This document shows, in pieces, positions 8,290 to 16,302 of a stretch of 64,000 nt of DNA. The notes beneath the pieces were generated by a model. That model did not search any database, had not been told where the DNA came from, and saw nothing but the letters and a program-made list of their open reading frames with translations. Each line of letters starts with the position of its first letter. Positions within the stretch are counted from its first letter, which is position 1. The stretch is from NCBI GenBank assembly GCA_946406435.1, contig CAMJKP010000007.1, positions 22,726-86,725 of the forward strand. Reading direction: 5' to 3'. Both the position numbers and the translations under genes were made by a program. The stretch is from an uncultured Prevotellaceae bacterium. Its GTDB lineage: Bacteria; Bacteroidota; Bacteroidia; Bacteroidales; Bacteroidaceae.

Positions 8290-8339
8290 ATTAAGCTAAA
8301 GGTATCTAACATATAACTATCTGATTACCAAAGTCTCGC

Positions 8340-8597
8340 ATATTCAAAATTGTCTGGAAGACAGCACTATAAGTAACCCCGTACATACGAATGAAACGAG
8401 GATGTACGGGGATTAAGCCCTATATTCCTACTGCTGCCTGGAGGGCAGTACATCGCGAAAGGTCATGTGTGAAAGCCAACCATGTACAGCCTTCCAGGCT
8501 GGTAGGGATGGTGGTAGTTCTCTATCCGAGGGCATCCTCTCCTTCGTCGAGTATGCGCCCCGGTTACTCATAGTGTTGCCTTCCAGGCAATTCTGGA
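8340..8597. repeat. Hairpin-rich element with terminal inverted repeats
   Basis: Imperfect ~40-bp arms: TTGTCTGGAAGACAGCACTA with AAGTAACCCCGTAC at the left; the complement of CCCCGGTTACTCATAGTG and TTGCCTTCCAGGCAATTC at the right. Inside are a perfect 10-bp hairpin (CCCCGTACAT / ATGTACGGGG, 8378-8412) and further TGCCTGGAGGGCA and GCCTTCCAGGCT hairpins. No ORF looks real. Confidence 0.6.
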
Positions 8598-9120
8598 CAT
8601 GCACAACTTGAGTAATACTACTTAGACATAGAATAACTAAATGGGGGGAACCACTCCCCTAAATCAAGGTAATGGTTTTGCATAGTTAAGAGCAAGGGGC
8701 GTGATTGAAATCTCTAATATCCCAAATATCTGTGGTCAATTAGATTTCAAATAAAGATTGAAAAAGTTTGTGTCCATTTTGTGCATAAGCTTATCAAAGG
8801 CAATGCATAGTGTTCTGCAAATGAAAACTGCTGACTGAACGAATCGTTCTATCAGGTTTAATGAAATGATTAAGCATATAGCTAACACGACAATTTGTCG
8901 TGTCAGGTCAAGAGCAAGGGGACGCAAAATGGAAACGCATTATAAGAATGCAAGGCTACAAAATCACCGTGTTGATTCAACACAGAGGTTTTTCATAATC
9001 AAGAACAAGGGGTCGGTAATTTACCGAGTCCTTTGGATATACAAAGATAAGCTGGCGTCGCGTTTCACGACGTCAGCTTTGTTTTAGGGGAAGCAGTTGA
9101 AGGGGATGGGGGCCAAAATG
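8598..9120. repeat. Block of hairpins and AGAGCAAGGGG motifs
   Basis: A GGGGAACCACTCCCC hairpin near 8645; AGAGCAAGGGG at about 8690 and 8910 and AGAACAAGGGG at 9000; palindromes ACACGACAATTTGTCGTGT (8884-8902) and GTGTTGATTCAACAC (8970-8984); and a final AAGCTGGCGTCG / CGACGTCAGCTT hairpin (about 9049-9080) followed by TGTTTTA that could terminate transcription. No coding sequence is convincing. Confidence 0.5.
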
Positions 9121-9359
9121 GTCTCCCATAGGTGACTCCCTATTTTAGGGACTCATCGAGGACTCCGTGAAACACGGACTCGTCGATGACGCCCTAATTT
9201 AGGTCTCCCTTGTGAGGGATATATAAAAATGAAGAGAAAAGGTACAACGGTACAATAGTACAACATTTTTTAGACACACCATATCATGTACCATGTACCA
9301 TGTACAATTTACCATTTTTTCGCATGACTCAATAAGCTAAAGCATTTTTTGTGAAAATT

Positions 9360-9390
9360 TTTGGCGGATAAGAAAAAAATATTATTTTTG
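9360..9390 (+). promoter_or_regulatory. Orphan promoter
   Basis: TTTG at 9360-9363 and TATTTTTG at 9383-9390, separated by 19 bp: a textbook Bacteroidetes promoter with no ORF downstream. Confidence 0.65.
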
Positions 9391-9395
9391 CAGCA

Positions 9396-9490
9396 TTAGA
9401 TTTTGGTATTAGAACGTTTTTATTAAAATTAAACGAGTTTAATAGATTATCATTTTCCCCCGCTACCTGTGAAAGCTGCGGGGGAATTAT
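9396..9490 (+). ncRNA. Possible short RNA from the orphan promoter
   Basis: Downstream of the promoter: a small ATTAAAC/GTTTAAT stem, then CCCCCGC-TACCTGTGAAAGCT-GCGGGGG. The strong stem lacks a clear T-tract, so the 3' end is uncertain. This is a candidate only. Confidence 0.3.
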
Positions 9491-9497
9491 CGTATAT

Positions 9498-9577
9498 ATG
9501 CTTTCGTGTCCTATATCTGGATAGCCTTGCGGTTATCACAGTTATCATAGTTATCATATTTTAAACACAGACCCTAT
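9498..9577 (-). repeat. Iteron cluster E4, outer inverted copy
   Basis: Inverse of E1 including its flank (ATGCTTTCGTGTCCTATATC ... GGTTATCACAGTTATCATAG ... AACACAGACCCTAT). E1 and E4 bracket about 2.1 kb of gene-free DNA. Confidence 0.8.
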
Positions 9578-9869
9578 ATCATGTACCATGTACCATTTAC
9601 AATTTTTTCGCAAAGCTCAACAAGCTAAAGCAAGTTCCAATTTTTTCATCAAGCTAAAGCAAGTGAAAGTTGAGAATTTAACTTTGCGACTTTGCGTCTT
9701 TGCGTTTAATCCCTAACCTCTTCCCCCTAACCTTCTAACCTGATAGCCTTACTTATATATTAAAAGAAAATCTCCCATAGAGCGATTCTATGGGAGATTT
9801 GTATTTGTCTATATCATTTACACAGCACAACGACATTTGTACATTGTACATGGTAAATGGTACATGGGG
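9578..9869. repeat. Intergenic repeats, families C, D, G
   Basis: CATGTACCATGTACCATTTAC (also near 9286 and 9850), two CAAGCTAAAGCAAGT strings (family G), ACTTTGCGACTTTGCGTCTT (family D) and CCTAACCTTCTAACC (family C), then a CTCCCATAGAGCGATTCTATGGGAG hairpin (about 9770-9797) that could terminate the minus-strand operon. Confidence 0.6.
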
Positions 9870-10889
9870 TTACTTCTTGTTCAGTGCGAGGTCAACGTTT
9901 ACTGCGCAAGCTACTGAGCAACCTACCATTGGGTTGTTACCAATACCGAGGAAGCCCATCATCTCTACGTGTGCAGGAACTGAAGAAGAACCAGCGAACT
10001 GAGCGTCAGAGTGCATACGGCCAAGTGTATCAGTCATACCGTAAGAAGCAGGACCAGCAGCCATGTTATCTGGGTGAAGTGTACGACCTGTACCACCACC
10101 TGAAGCTACTGAGAAGTATGGCTTACCAGCACGGATACGCTCCTTCTTGTATGTACCAGCTGTTGGGTGCTGGAAACGTGTTGGGTTTGTTGAGTTACCA
10201 GTGATTGATACGTCAACGTCTTCCTTCCACATGATTGCTACACCCTCACGAACGTCGTCAGCACCGTAGCAGTTAACTGCTGCACGTGGACCGTTAGAGT
10301 AAGCGATACGCTTAACTTCCTTGAGCTCACCTGTGAAGTAGTCGAACTGTGTCTGTACGTATGTGAAGCCGTTGATACGAGAGATGATCATAGCAGCGTC
10401 CTTACCGAGACCGTTGAGGATACAACGGAGTGGCTTGTCGGCTGGTCTTGACTTGTTAGCCATCTGTGCGATCTTGATAGCACCCTCAGCAGCAGCGAAT
10501 GACTCGTGACCAGCGAGGAATGCGAAACACTTTGTCTCTGGCTCGAGAAGACGAGCAGCGAGCTCACCGTGGCCGATACCTACCTTACGGTCGTCAGCTA
10601 CAGAACCAGGGATACAGAATGACTGGAGACCCTCACCAATGTAGTTAGCAGCCTCTACAGCGTCCTTTGCCTTTTCCTTGAGTGCGATTGCAGTACCTAC
10701 AACGTAAGCCCACTTAGCGTTCTCGAAACAGATCATCTGAGTCTCCTCACATGTCTGATATGGATCGAGACCTGCAGCCTCACAGATCTGATTAGCCTCT
10801 TCAATAGAAGCGATACCGTGCTTGTTAAGACAAGCGAGGATCTGCTTGATGCGACGATCCTGAGATTCAAACTTTACTTCTCTAATCAT
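9870..10889 (-). CDS. GGGtGRT protein
   Basis: A 339-residue member of the GGGtGRT family, named from the motif SVASGGGTGRTLHPDN near residue 270. The family is usually encoded next to a NifU-like scaffold, as here, and is presumed to act in Fe-S or related metabolism, but its reaction is unknown. It is soluble, with no signal peptide. The C-terminus includes CSVACAVNVDLALNKK. The start MIREVKFESQDRR is supported by the clean family N-terminus. Between it and the scaffold gene lies an S23-type gene that breaks the usual pair. Confidence 0.85.
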   Translation of the reverse strand: MIREVKFESQDRRIKQILACLNKHGIASIEEANQICEAAGLDPYQTCEETQMICFENAKWAYVVGTAIALKEKAKDAVEAANYIGEGLQSFCIPGSVADDRKVGIGHGELAARLLEPETKCFAFLAGHESFAAAEGAIKIAQMANKSRPADKPLRCILNGLGKDAAMIISRINGFTYVQTQFDYFTGELKEVKRIAYSNGPRAAVNCYGADDVREGVAIMWKEDVDVSITGNSTNPTRFQHPTAGTYKKERIRAGKPYFSVASGGGTGRTLHPDNMAAGPASYGMTDTLGRMHSDAQFAGSSSVPAHVEMMGFLGIGNNPMVGCSVACAVNVDLALNKK

Positions 10890-10911
10890 TTTTATTTAAA
10901 GGTTTAGAGGT

Positions 10912-11310
10912 TTAGAGGTTTTGTGGTTTTGAGGTCTGTCCAGTCTGCATTTCGTATTTCTTGCGTGTATGAATCAAAGACTGTAGCATTCTCATTACAT
11001 TGTCGTTCATATCCTCCAGCTGATGATATTCCTCTTCGCTTATGTATTCCTCGTTTCTGGCTATCAGTATCTGAGTATCCAGTTCGTTTGAAGAACCCAA
11101 AGCAATATGAAGGAAATGAATCAGGTCAGGGTTTGAATCCCTGCCGTAACCTTCTGCTATATTAGAAGGTATAGAGACTGCTGCTCTTTGCATCTGACTG
11201 CTAAGTCCAAACACTTCATAGCGCGGGAAGTTTCGTGTCATCTTATAGACCATTGAAACCAAGGCCATGGAATCCTGCCATACTTGCAGGTTTTTGTGAG
11301 GACCCATCAT
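10912..11310 (-). CDS. Four-helix-bundle protein (S23 / 23S rRNA intervening-sequence family)
   Basis: A 132-residue protein with the signature pattern of the S23 family: KNLQVWQDSMALVSMVYKMT, then LSSQMQRAAVSIPSNIAEGY and the helix HFLHIALGSSNELDTQI. The family forms a four-helix bundle pentamer; members were first found in intervening sequences of 23S rRNA, and a relative (Avd) serves diversity-generating retroelements. Here neither rRNA nor reverse transcriptase is near. The gene sits between two family C repeat tracts (10890-10925 and 11318-11346) and splits the NifU-like/GGGtGRT pair, suggesting insertion. Start could be either of two adjacent ATGs. Confidence 0.88.
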   Translation of the reverse strand: MMGPHKNLQVWQDSMALVSMVYKMTRNFPRYEVFGLSSQMQRAAVSIPSNIAEGYGRDSNPDLIHFLHIALGSSNELDTQILIARNEEYISEEEYHQLEDMNDNVMRMLQSLIHTRKKYEMQTGQTSKPQNL

Positions 11311-11362
11311 ACATGCAGACCTTAAAACCTTATAACCTTACAACCTTGAACCGTCGTTAGAC

Positions 11363-12064
11363 TTAATTCTTACGTGGGTCAATAAATTTAACTGCACCGT
11401 CCTCCTTCTTAGTACGGCCGTAAGTACCTGTAACACTCTTGAGTGCCTCGTTAGCGTCAACACCCTTCTTGATAGCGTCCATGAACTTGCCCATGTGAAC
11501 GAACTCATAACCGCATACCTGGTCGTCCTTGTCGAGGTACTGCTTTGTGATGTAGCCCTCTGTGAGCTGGAGGTAACGAGTACCCTTAACCTTTGTACCA
11601 TAGAGAGTACCGCACTGAGAAACGAGACCCTTACCGAGGTCCTCGAGACCAGCACCGATCATAAGACCGCCCTCAGAGAATGCAGACTGTGTACGTCCGT
11701 AAACGATCTGGAGGAAGAGCTCACGCATAGCTGTATTGATAGCATCACAAACGAGGTCTGTGTTAAGAGCCTCAAGGATAGTCTTGCCTGGGAGAATCTC
11801 AGATGCCATAGCAGCAGAGTGAGTCATACCAGAACAACCGATTGTCTCAACGAGAGCCTCCTCGATGATACCATCCTTTACATTCAGGGTAAGCTTACAG
11901 CAACCCTGCTGAGGTGCACACCAACCGATACCGTGTGTAAGACCAGAGATGTCCTTGATTTCCTTAGCCTGAATCCACTTGCCCTCTTCTGGGATTGGAG
12001 CTGGTCCGTGGTTAGGACCCTTGGCTACGCAGCACATTTCCTGTACTTCTTTTGAATAAACCAT
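11363..12064 (-). CDS. NifU-like iron-sulfur cluster scaffold protein
   Basis: A 233-residue protein resembling the N-terminal IscU/NifU scaffold. Candidate cluster ligands are the cysteines of GIGWCAPQQGCCK, IGCSGMTHSAAMA and LVSQCGTLYGT. It opens with MVYSKEVQEMCCVAKGPNHG, typical of this Bacteroidetes group. It is upstream of the GGGtGRT gene in the same direction, with an S23 gene between. It probably builds or carries Fe-S clusters for an unknown client. The -7 element at 12123-12130 is in the right place. Confidence 0.8.
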   Translation of the reverse strand: MVYSKEVQEMCCVAKGPNHGPAPIPEEGKWIQAKEIKDISGLTHGIGWCAPQQGCCKLTLNVKDGIIEEALVETIGCSGMTHSAAMASEILPGKTILEALNTDLVCDAINTAMRELFLQIVYGRTQSAFSEGGLMIGAGLEDLGKGLVSQCGTLYGTKVKGTRYLQLTEGYITKQYLDKDDQVCGYEFVHMGKFMDAIKKGVDANEALKSVTGTYGRTKKEDGAVKFIDPRKN

Positions 12065-12122
12065 TTTGTTTTTGTATTTTATATTTGTTAATATAAGAAA
12101 AAGTCGAATAAATTTCAGTCTG

Positions 12123-12130
12123 CAAAATTA
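12123..12130 (-). promoter_or_regulatory. -7 element for the NifU-like operon
   Basis: CAAAATTA, i.e. TAATTTTG on the minus strand, 59 bp before the start. No -33 at the usual distance. Confidence 0.45.
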
Positions 12131-12208
12131 ATAAAAAGTTCAGAGAAATACCTAAAAATAGTGATAAATTTTCCAAAAATATAACATAAAAGTAAGTTTT
12201 CAGAACAT

Positions 12209-12244
12209 TTTGCTGAGATATATAAGGAAAAATTAGTATCTTTG
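12209..12244 (+). promoter_or_regulatory. Promoter for the DMP19-family gene
   Basis: TTTG (12209-12212) and TATCTTTG (12237-12244), spacer 24 bp, slightly long. Confidence 0.5.
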
Positions 12245-12261
12245 CAAAATAAAGTTTACAA

Positions 12262-12490
12262 ATTTACATATAAGGTTAGAAGGTTAGGAGGTTAGAAGGT
12301 CAGCCTTGGTTAGAGGTTGTAAGGTTAGAAGGTTAGGAGGTTTGAAGGTTAGAGGTCAGCATCGCTAATGGGCGACCAGAAAACCAGAAAGCCCATAAAC
12401 CAAAAGACCAGAAAACCTGATAACCATAAAACCCCATAACCCTAAAGACCTCAAAACCTCAAAACCCTATAAACCTCAAAACCTCAAAAA
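12262..12490. repeat. Family C heptad array (telomere-like)
   Basis: A G-rich half made of GGTTAGAAGGTTAGGAGG units is followed by a complementary-type half (AAACCAGAAAGCCC, CATAACCCTAAAGACC, CTCAAAACCTC). It lies between promoter and gene, so it would form a long 5' UTR hairpin. Confidence 0.7.
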
Positions 12491-12492
12491 AC

Positions 12493-13041
12493 ATGACATT
12501 TGAAGTAAAAGACGAGGCTCTTCGTGAGGCGGCTGGTAAAGGCATGGATGATTTCATCGCTGTCATCGTGGATGCCATAAAGAAAGGCGTGGGAGGCGAA
12601 CTCTCTGCCGAGACTATGCCAAAGCTCACAGCCGACCAGATAACGCTCTTGGCCTATATAATGCTTCGTGATGAGCTTATGGACGGTGGTTTCATACAGC
12701 TCATACATAATGGCTACGGACCTTTCTTCTTCCGCAACCCATTCGACAAGGCTGTGCGCCAATGGGGTGAGAAGGTGCAGGAGATTACGGGCGTGAAGGG
12801 CAACGAGGACACGAATCTGATAGGTCTCTGCCGTTTGTTACGTCGCGTTCGCAAATGCTATGACAAGTATCATAATCAGATAGAAAAGGAGATGAGCGAT
12901 GAAGATTTCATGGCTCTCTACGAGCAACTTGACATGTTCGATGACTTCGACGATGAGTTCGTTTCGAATGAGGAAAGCTATACGGAAGACGTCGCAAGAT
13001 ATGTGGATGAACACCTTTTAGAAATGGTCAAACCCGTTTGA
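12493..13041 (+). CDS. DMP19/DUF4375-family protein
   Basis: A 182-residue acidic protein without signal peptide. The blocks LTADQITLLAYIMLRDELMD, GGFIQLIHNGYGPFFF and the acidic tail (LYEQLDMFDDFDDEFVSNEE) match the DMP19 family, which includes a Neisseria DNA-mimic protein. A DNA-mimic role here is only a possibility; the very acidic residues 135-170 fit it. It stands alone, preceded by a repeat-filled leader and followed by nested inverted repeats. Confidence 0.7.
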   Translation: MTFEVKDEALREAAGKGMDDFIAVIVDAIKKGVGGELSAETMPKLTADQITLLAYIMLRDELMDGGFIQLIHNGYGPFFFRNPFDKAVRQWGEKVQEITGVKGNEDTNLIGLCRLLRRVRKCYDKYHNQIEKEMSDEDFMALYEQLDMFDDFDDEFVSNEESYTEDVARYVDEHLLEMVKPV

Positions 13042-13077
13042 CCGAGAAATGAACAGATGGGCTTGCGCCCATAGTAT

Positions 13078-13240
13078 TCTTAGAAAGCAAATTAGAGGTA
13101 AATGAAATCAGTAAATTAAATTCAATAAATTAAAAACGCAAAGACGCGAAGACACAGAGATATAAAACTTTGCGACTCTGCGACTTAGCGTTAAAAAATA
13201 ATTTACTGGCTATAATTTATTGGTAATTTACTTTCCAAAC
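13078..13240. repeat. Nested inverted repeat (family D core)
   Basis: Core arms AACGCAAAGACGCGAAGAC and CTTTGCGACTCTGCGACTTAG are flanked by a second layer, GGTAAATGAAATCAGTAAATT and AATTTACTGGC...GGTAATTTAC. The whole could fold into one long cruciform or hairpin before smpB. Confidence 0.65.
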
Positions 13241-13275
13241 AACAATAAGGAACGCAAGTTCCGTTTTTCTTTAAT

Positions 13276-13755
13276 ATGAACAAGATTGAACAAGAACTTC
13301 GCAAGAAGAGTCCGGTGCAGATAAAGAACAAGAAGGCATCGTTCGACTATTCCTTCGTTGACACATACACAGCCGGCATAGTATTGACCGGCACAGAGAT
13401 TAAGTCTATACGACTTGGTAAGGCATCACTCGTTGATACATTCTGCTATATCAATAATGGTGAGATATGGGTTAAGGGCATGAACATCAACCCATATTTC
13501 TATGGCTCATACAACAACCACGAGGCTAAGCGCGACCGTAAGCTGCTGCTCAACAAGCGCGAGATACGCCGCCTTCAGGAAGACACCAAGGCTGTTGGAT
13601 TCACCATCGTCCCTACCCTCGTCTTCATCGATGATAAGGGACGTGCAAAGGTGGATATTGCCCTCTGCCGTGGTAAGAAGGAATTTGACAAGCGCCAGAC
13701 CATCAAAGAAAAACAGGACAAGCGCGAGATGGATCGTGCGATGAAGAATTTCTGA
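13276..13755 (+). CDS. smpB: SsrA-binding protein SmpB
   Basis: SmpB (159 residues), the tmRNA partner that delivers tmRNA to stalled ribosomes for trans-translation. The beta-barrel block [21 protein letters not shown] is nearly invariant in the family, as are [19 protein letters not shown] and the basic tail [20 protein letters not shown], which mimics a codon-anticodon helix. Length is normal. The tmRNA gene itself is not in the window. Confidence 0.96.
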   Translation: MNKIEQELRKKSPVQIKNKKASFDYSFVDTYTAGIVLTGTEIKSIRLGKASLVDTFCYINNGEIWVKGMNINPYFYGSYNNHEAKRDRKLLLNKREIRRLQEDTKAVGFTIVPTLVFIDDKGRAKVDIALCRGKKEFDKRQTIKEKQDKREMDRAMKNF

Positions 13756-13757
13756 TG

Positions 13758-13905
13758 ATTTAAGGTTAGAAGGTTATGAGGTTTGAAGGTTTGAAGGTCG
13801 GAGTGCTTTAAATGTCTAAAGGCTAAAGTCTAATGTCTAAAGTCTTTTGTCTTTTGCCGTTTGCCTTTTTACCATATAACCTCCAAACCTTACAACCTCG
13901 TTAAT
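13758..13905. repeat. Family C repeat with inverted halves
   Basis: GGTTAGAAGGTTATGAGG...GGTCGGAGTGC is mirrored by CCATATAACCTCCAAACC. Between them are AAAGTCTAATGTCTAAAGTC runs. Confidence 0.6.
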
Positions 13906-13936
13906 TCTAACATAAAACAATATTTTATAACCAAAA

Positions 13937-14533
13937 ATGAAAAGACTTTTTTCGATTTTGTCATTACTATCAATAATGACATGGGGGACATTAAAGGCGC
14001 AGAATGTGGAAGATGTATTAGACGTGAAAACATTGAACTTTCAAGGCGTTGATTATCAGTTAGGTTGGAGCGCACACAACTCAAGCCAATGTATTCAGGA
14101 GTATTTCCCGAAGGGACAGGTTCCAGAATCATATACTGATATGTTTACAATATCGGTATTCACAAATATCGTTGATGGAGTAACCCCAACAATGGCAGTT
14201 GCCGCCAAAGAGGCAGAACTGGAAGCAAGAAAGGAAAAGACAAAGGATGTTTGGAACTGGTCCGTGATGACCAATGAAGAGACAAACGAAGCTTGTATTG
14301 ATTTCGTCTGTTGTTCTGGGAAGGATGGCAAGTTAGACGTCGTTGAATTTGATGTTCATCGCTATCGTATGATTCAGGTTGACGGCAAGCCTGCTCTTCA
14401 ACTGCTATTCTACAGTCATCGTGCCTATGGTGACGACATCACAGAAATGATGAATAATCTAAAAGATATTAGAGGGAAAGCCCTTCTTGATATCGTTGAT
14501 TTCAACATAGACTGCAACGTGAAATTGAAATAA
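13937..14533 (+). CDS. Secreted protein of unknown function
   Basis: A 198-residue protein with a signal peptide (MKRLFSILSLLSIMTWGTLKA, cleavage before Q). I do not recognise a domain. The mature part alternates beta-like segments (FQGVDYQLGWSAHN, MFTISVFTNIVDG) with one charged helix (AKEAELEARKEKTK) and has a C-C pair (IDFVCCSGKDG). It converges on the next gene, which is also a secreted unknown, across a shared terminator. Confidence 0.7.
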   Translation: MKRLFSILSLLSIMTWGTLKAQNVEDVLDVKTLNFQGVDYQLGWSAHNSSQCIQEYFPKGQVPESYTDMFTISVFTNIVDGVTPTMAVAAKEAELEARKEKTKDVWNWSVMTNEETNEACIDFVCCSGKDGKLDVVEFDVHRYRMIQVDGKPALQLLFYSHRAYGDDITEMMNNLKDIRGKALLDIVDFNIDCNVKLK

Positions 14534-14535
14534 AA

Positions 14536-14575
14536 GAAAACTCTCCAACGGAATAAAATCAGTTGGAGAGTTTTT
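14536..14575. terminator. Terminator between convergent genes
   Basis: ACTCTCCAAC (14540-14549) pairs with GTTGGAGAGT (14562-14571), with TTTTT on the plus side and AAAA upstream, so it may serve both strands. Confidence 0.8.
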
Positions 14576-14599
14576 ATGTTTTCCAAGAAACAATATGAT

Positions 14600-15460
14600 T
14601 TATTTCTTTTTATTCTTCTCGCTATGTTTATTTATCCTTTTAAGAGCATCTATTGTAACGGATAATATTTGGTTTGTTTGCCCATTAAAGAAATGAACAC
14701 ATTCAAGTGCTGGACTTATAACCTCAAACTCTTTTATCTCATAACAATCACGAGCATATAGAAGGAAATTGCAAATATCGGTTGGTGTCATATATGGATT
14801 ATCTTCCAAATGGGTGTGCATAACCGTTTGTACGCTTTTACCTTCTGGCCATTTCGTAGGGATGAAACTATTATGATACTTAGTCTTTTTGATTATATTA
14901 AGATTCTCGTCAAAATCAAAACTATAATCATTACCCATCGGAACTACGTTTTCTTTGGTTGTACCTGTCAACCAATACATTCTATAGCAATTGTTTGGAA
15001 GAGGTATTAAATCTGTATTCATACTTTCCATCATATTTATCATATTGGTTTCAAGACACTTCTGCTTCATTTTCAGTCTCATGTCAACAAGTTTCGCCTC
15101 ATACTCGGTCAAAGGGCGCTTAACGTCAGAATACGTGTTATTTTCATCATGGGTATAGTCAAGAAGGCATTGCAAATGAAACTTATCATAGGCAATACAA
15201 TGAAGTTTCCCATCGGTCGCTTCATAAACAATAACGCCCTCAAAATCACCCATATACTTACAATGCGCCACAACCATGTCCGTACCTATCCATGCTGCTT
15301 TTTCGTAACAATACAGCTTATATCCTTCAGTAAGGATACTATCGTTGATTGGCTGCATCATTGCTTGAAGCTTAAAAACATTCATCTTTTTCTTGGCACT
15401 AGCATTTATAGAAAAAGAGCATATTAATAATGAAAGTAATAATAAACTTTTTATTTTCAT
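14600..15460 (-). CDS. Secreted protein with a JAMM-like HxH...D motif
   Basis: A 286-residue protein with signal peptide (MKIKSLLLLSLLICSFSINASA). I do not recognise the family as a whole. In the C-terminal third, MHTHLEDNPYMTPTDI follows the JAMM/MPN metal motif H-x-H-x(7)-[S/T]-x(2)-D exactly in spacing, with Leu in place of the common Pro. This motif occurs in zinc-dependent deubiquitinase-fold peptidases and in DUF4329-like proteins. The needed upstream Glu cannot be assigned with certainty. A periplasmic metallo-hydrolase is a possibility, not a conclusion. It has its own promoter (15495-15526). Confidence 0.65.
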   Translation of the reverse strand: MKIKSLLLLSLLICSFSINASAKKKMNVFKLQAMMQPINDSILTEGYKLYCYEKAAWIGTDMVVAHCKYMGDFEGVIVYEATDGKLHCIAYDKFHLQCLLDYTHDENNTYSDVKRPLTEYEAKLVDMRLKMKQKCLETNMINMMESMNTDLIPLPNNCYRMYWLTGTTKENVVPMGNDYSFDFDENLNIIKKTKYHNSFIPTKWPEGKSVQTVMHTHLEDNPYMTPTDICNFLLYARDCYEIKEFEVISPALECVHFFNGQTNQILSVTIDALKRINKHSEKNKKK

Positions 15461-15494
15461 TTGATTGTACTTTTATTATATGATTTGAATGATG

Positions 15495-15526
15495 CAAAGG
15501 TACAAATAATAATTGTCACGTGCAAA
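15495..15526 (-). promoter_or_regulatory. Promoter of the JAMM-like secreted protein gene
   Basis: Minus strand: TTTG (15526-15523), 20-bp spacer, TACCTTTG (15502-15495). Start codon 35 bp downstream. Confidence 0.75.
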
Positions 15527-15635
15527 TTTCATGGAGAGAATTTGTTGTTTCATCCTAAGAAACGTGAATTCGGCAAATTTCATCAACTATTATTGAAAAC
15601 ACGTAGTTGAAGAAGCTCTACGCCTCTGTGTGCAG

Positions 15636-16217
15636 AACGCGAAGACGCAAAGTCGCAAAGATTATATTTTAGCAACAAGTTGCTTTTAAGTGACAATAAT
15701 TACCAATCTACGCAATCTTATTCCAATAATTTTATTTTCAAGATTTAGAGAGATTTGTCGAAGACCCACTGACCATAGGGAAGTAATTTGAGAATTTTTC
15801 TTTGAATTTATAAGAGATTTGTCGAAGACCCTCTGACCATAGGGAAGAAATTTGAGAAAGGTCGCTTACGCTCCTACAATCACGCCAATTCCAAATGCTA
15901 CGCAAGTAGCAATACTTCTCTCTTTCGCATTAATTCAAAATTGACTTTCCCTTCGGCCGTCGAGCTAAACCTTCTCTAATTACTTCCCTATGGTCAGTGG
16001 GTCTTCGACAAATCTCTCAAATTCTTGATAAAAAGATTGAGAAGATTGGTAAGATTGGTAATTATTGTCAGTTAAGCACCGCAAGGTGCGAATTCCGTTT
16101 CTTTACTTCCCTGCGGTCAGTGGGTCTGCGATAAATCTCGTGCTTTCCGTGTTCAAATTATTCTTTGTGGCTCTGCATCTTTGCGTTTAAGAAATTCTGC
16201 ATCTTTGCGTTTTATAA
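15636..16217. repeat. Repeat block, families D and F
   Basis: Family F: GTCGAAGACCCACTGACCAT with AGGGAAGTAATTT occurs at 15748-15792 and 15813-15857 in direct order, inverted at 15978-16017, and in degenerate inverted form at 16103-16140. Family D (ACGCAAAGTCGCAAAG; TCTGCATCTTTGCGTTT) flanks both ends (15636-15665, 16158-16216). No gene is seen in this 580 bp. Confidence 0.7.
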
Positions 16218-16302
16218 ATAAAGAGGCGGACGAAAAAGAAGGATTGGAGGGCAAAGAAATGCTTTTTGCAATATTTACGGGCTTTTAGCGTTTTAATATA
16301 GT

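Noticed and set aside
7498..9087. Short ORFs of 60-75 codons in the gene-free block
   Set aside because: They follow repeat units or hairpins, have no consistent starts and no recognisable protein features.
7478..9577. Chromosomal replication origin
   Set aside because: AT palindrome and tandem 9-mers are suggestive, but TTATCCACA-type DnaA boxes and usual origin genes are missing, so I report only an iteron-like block.
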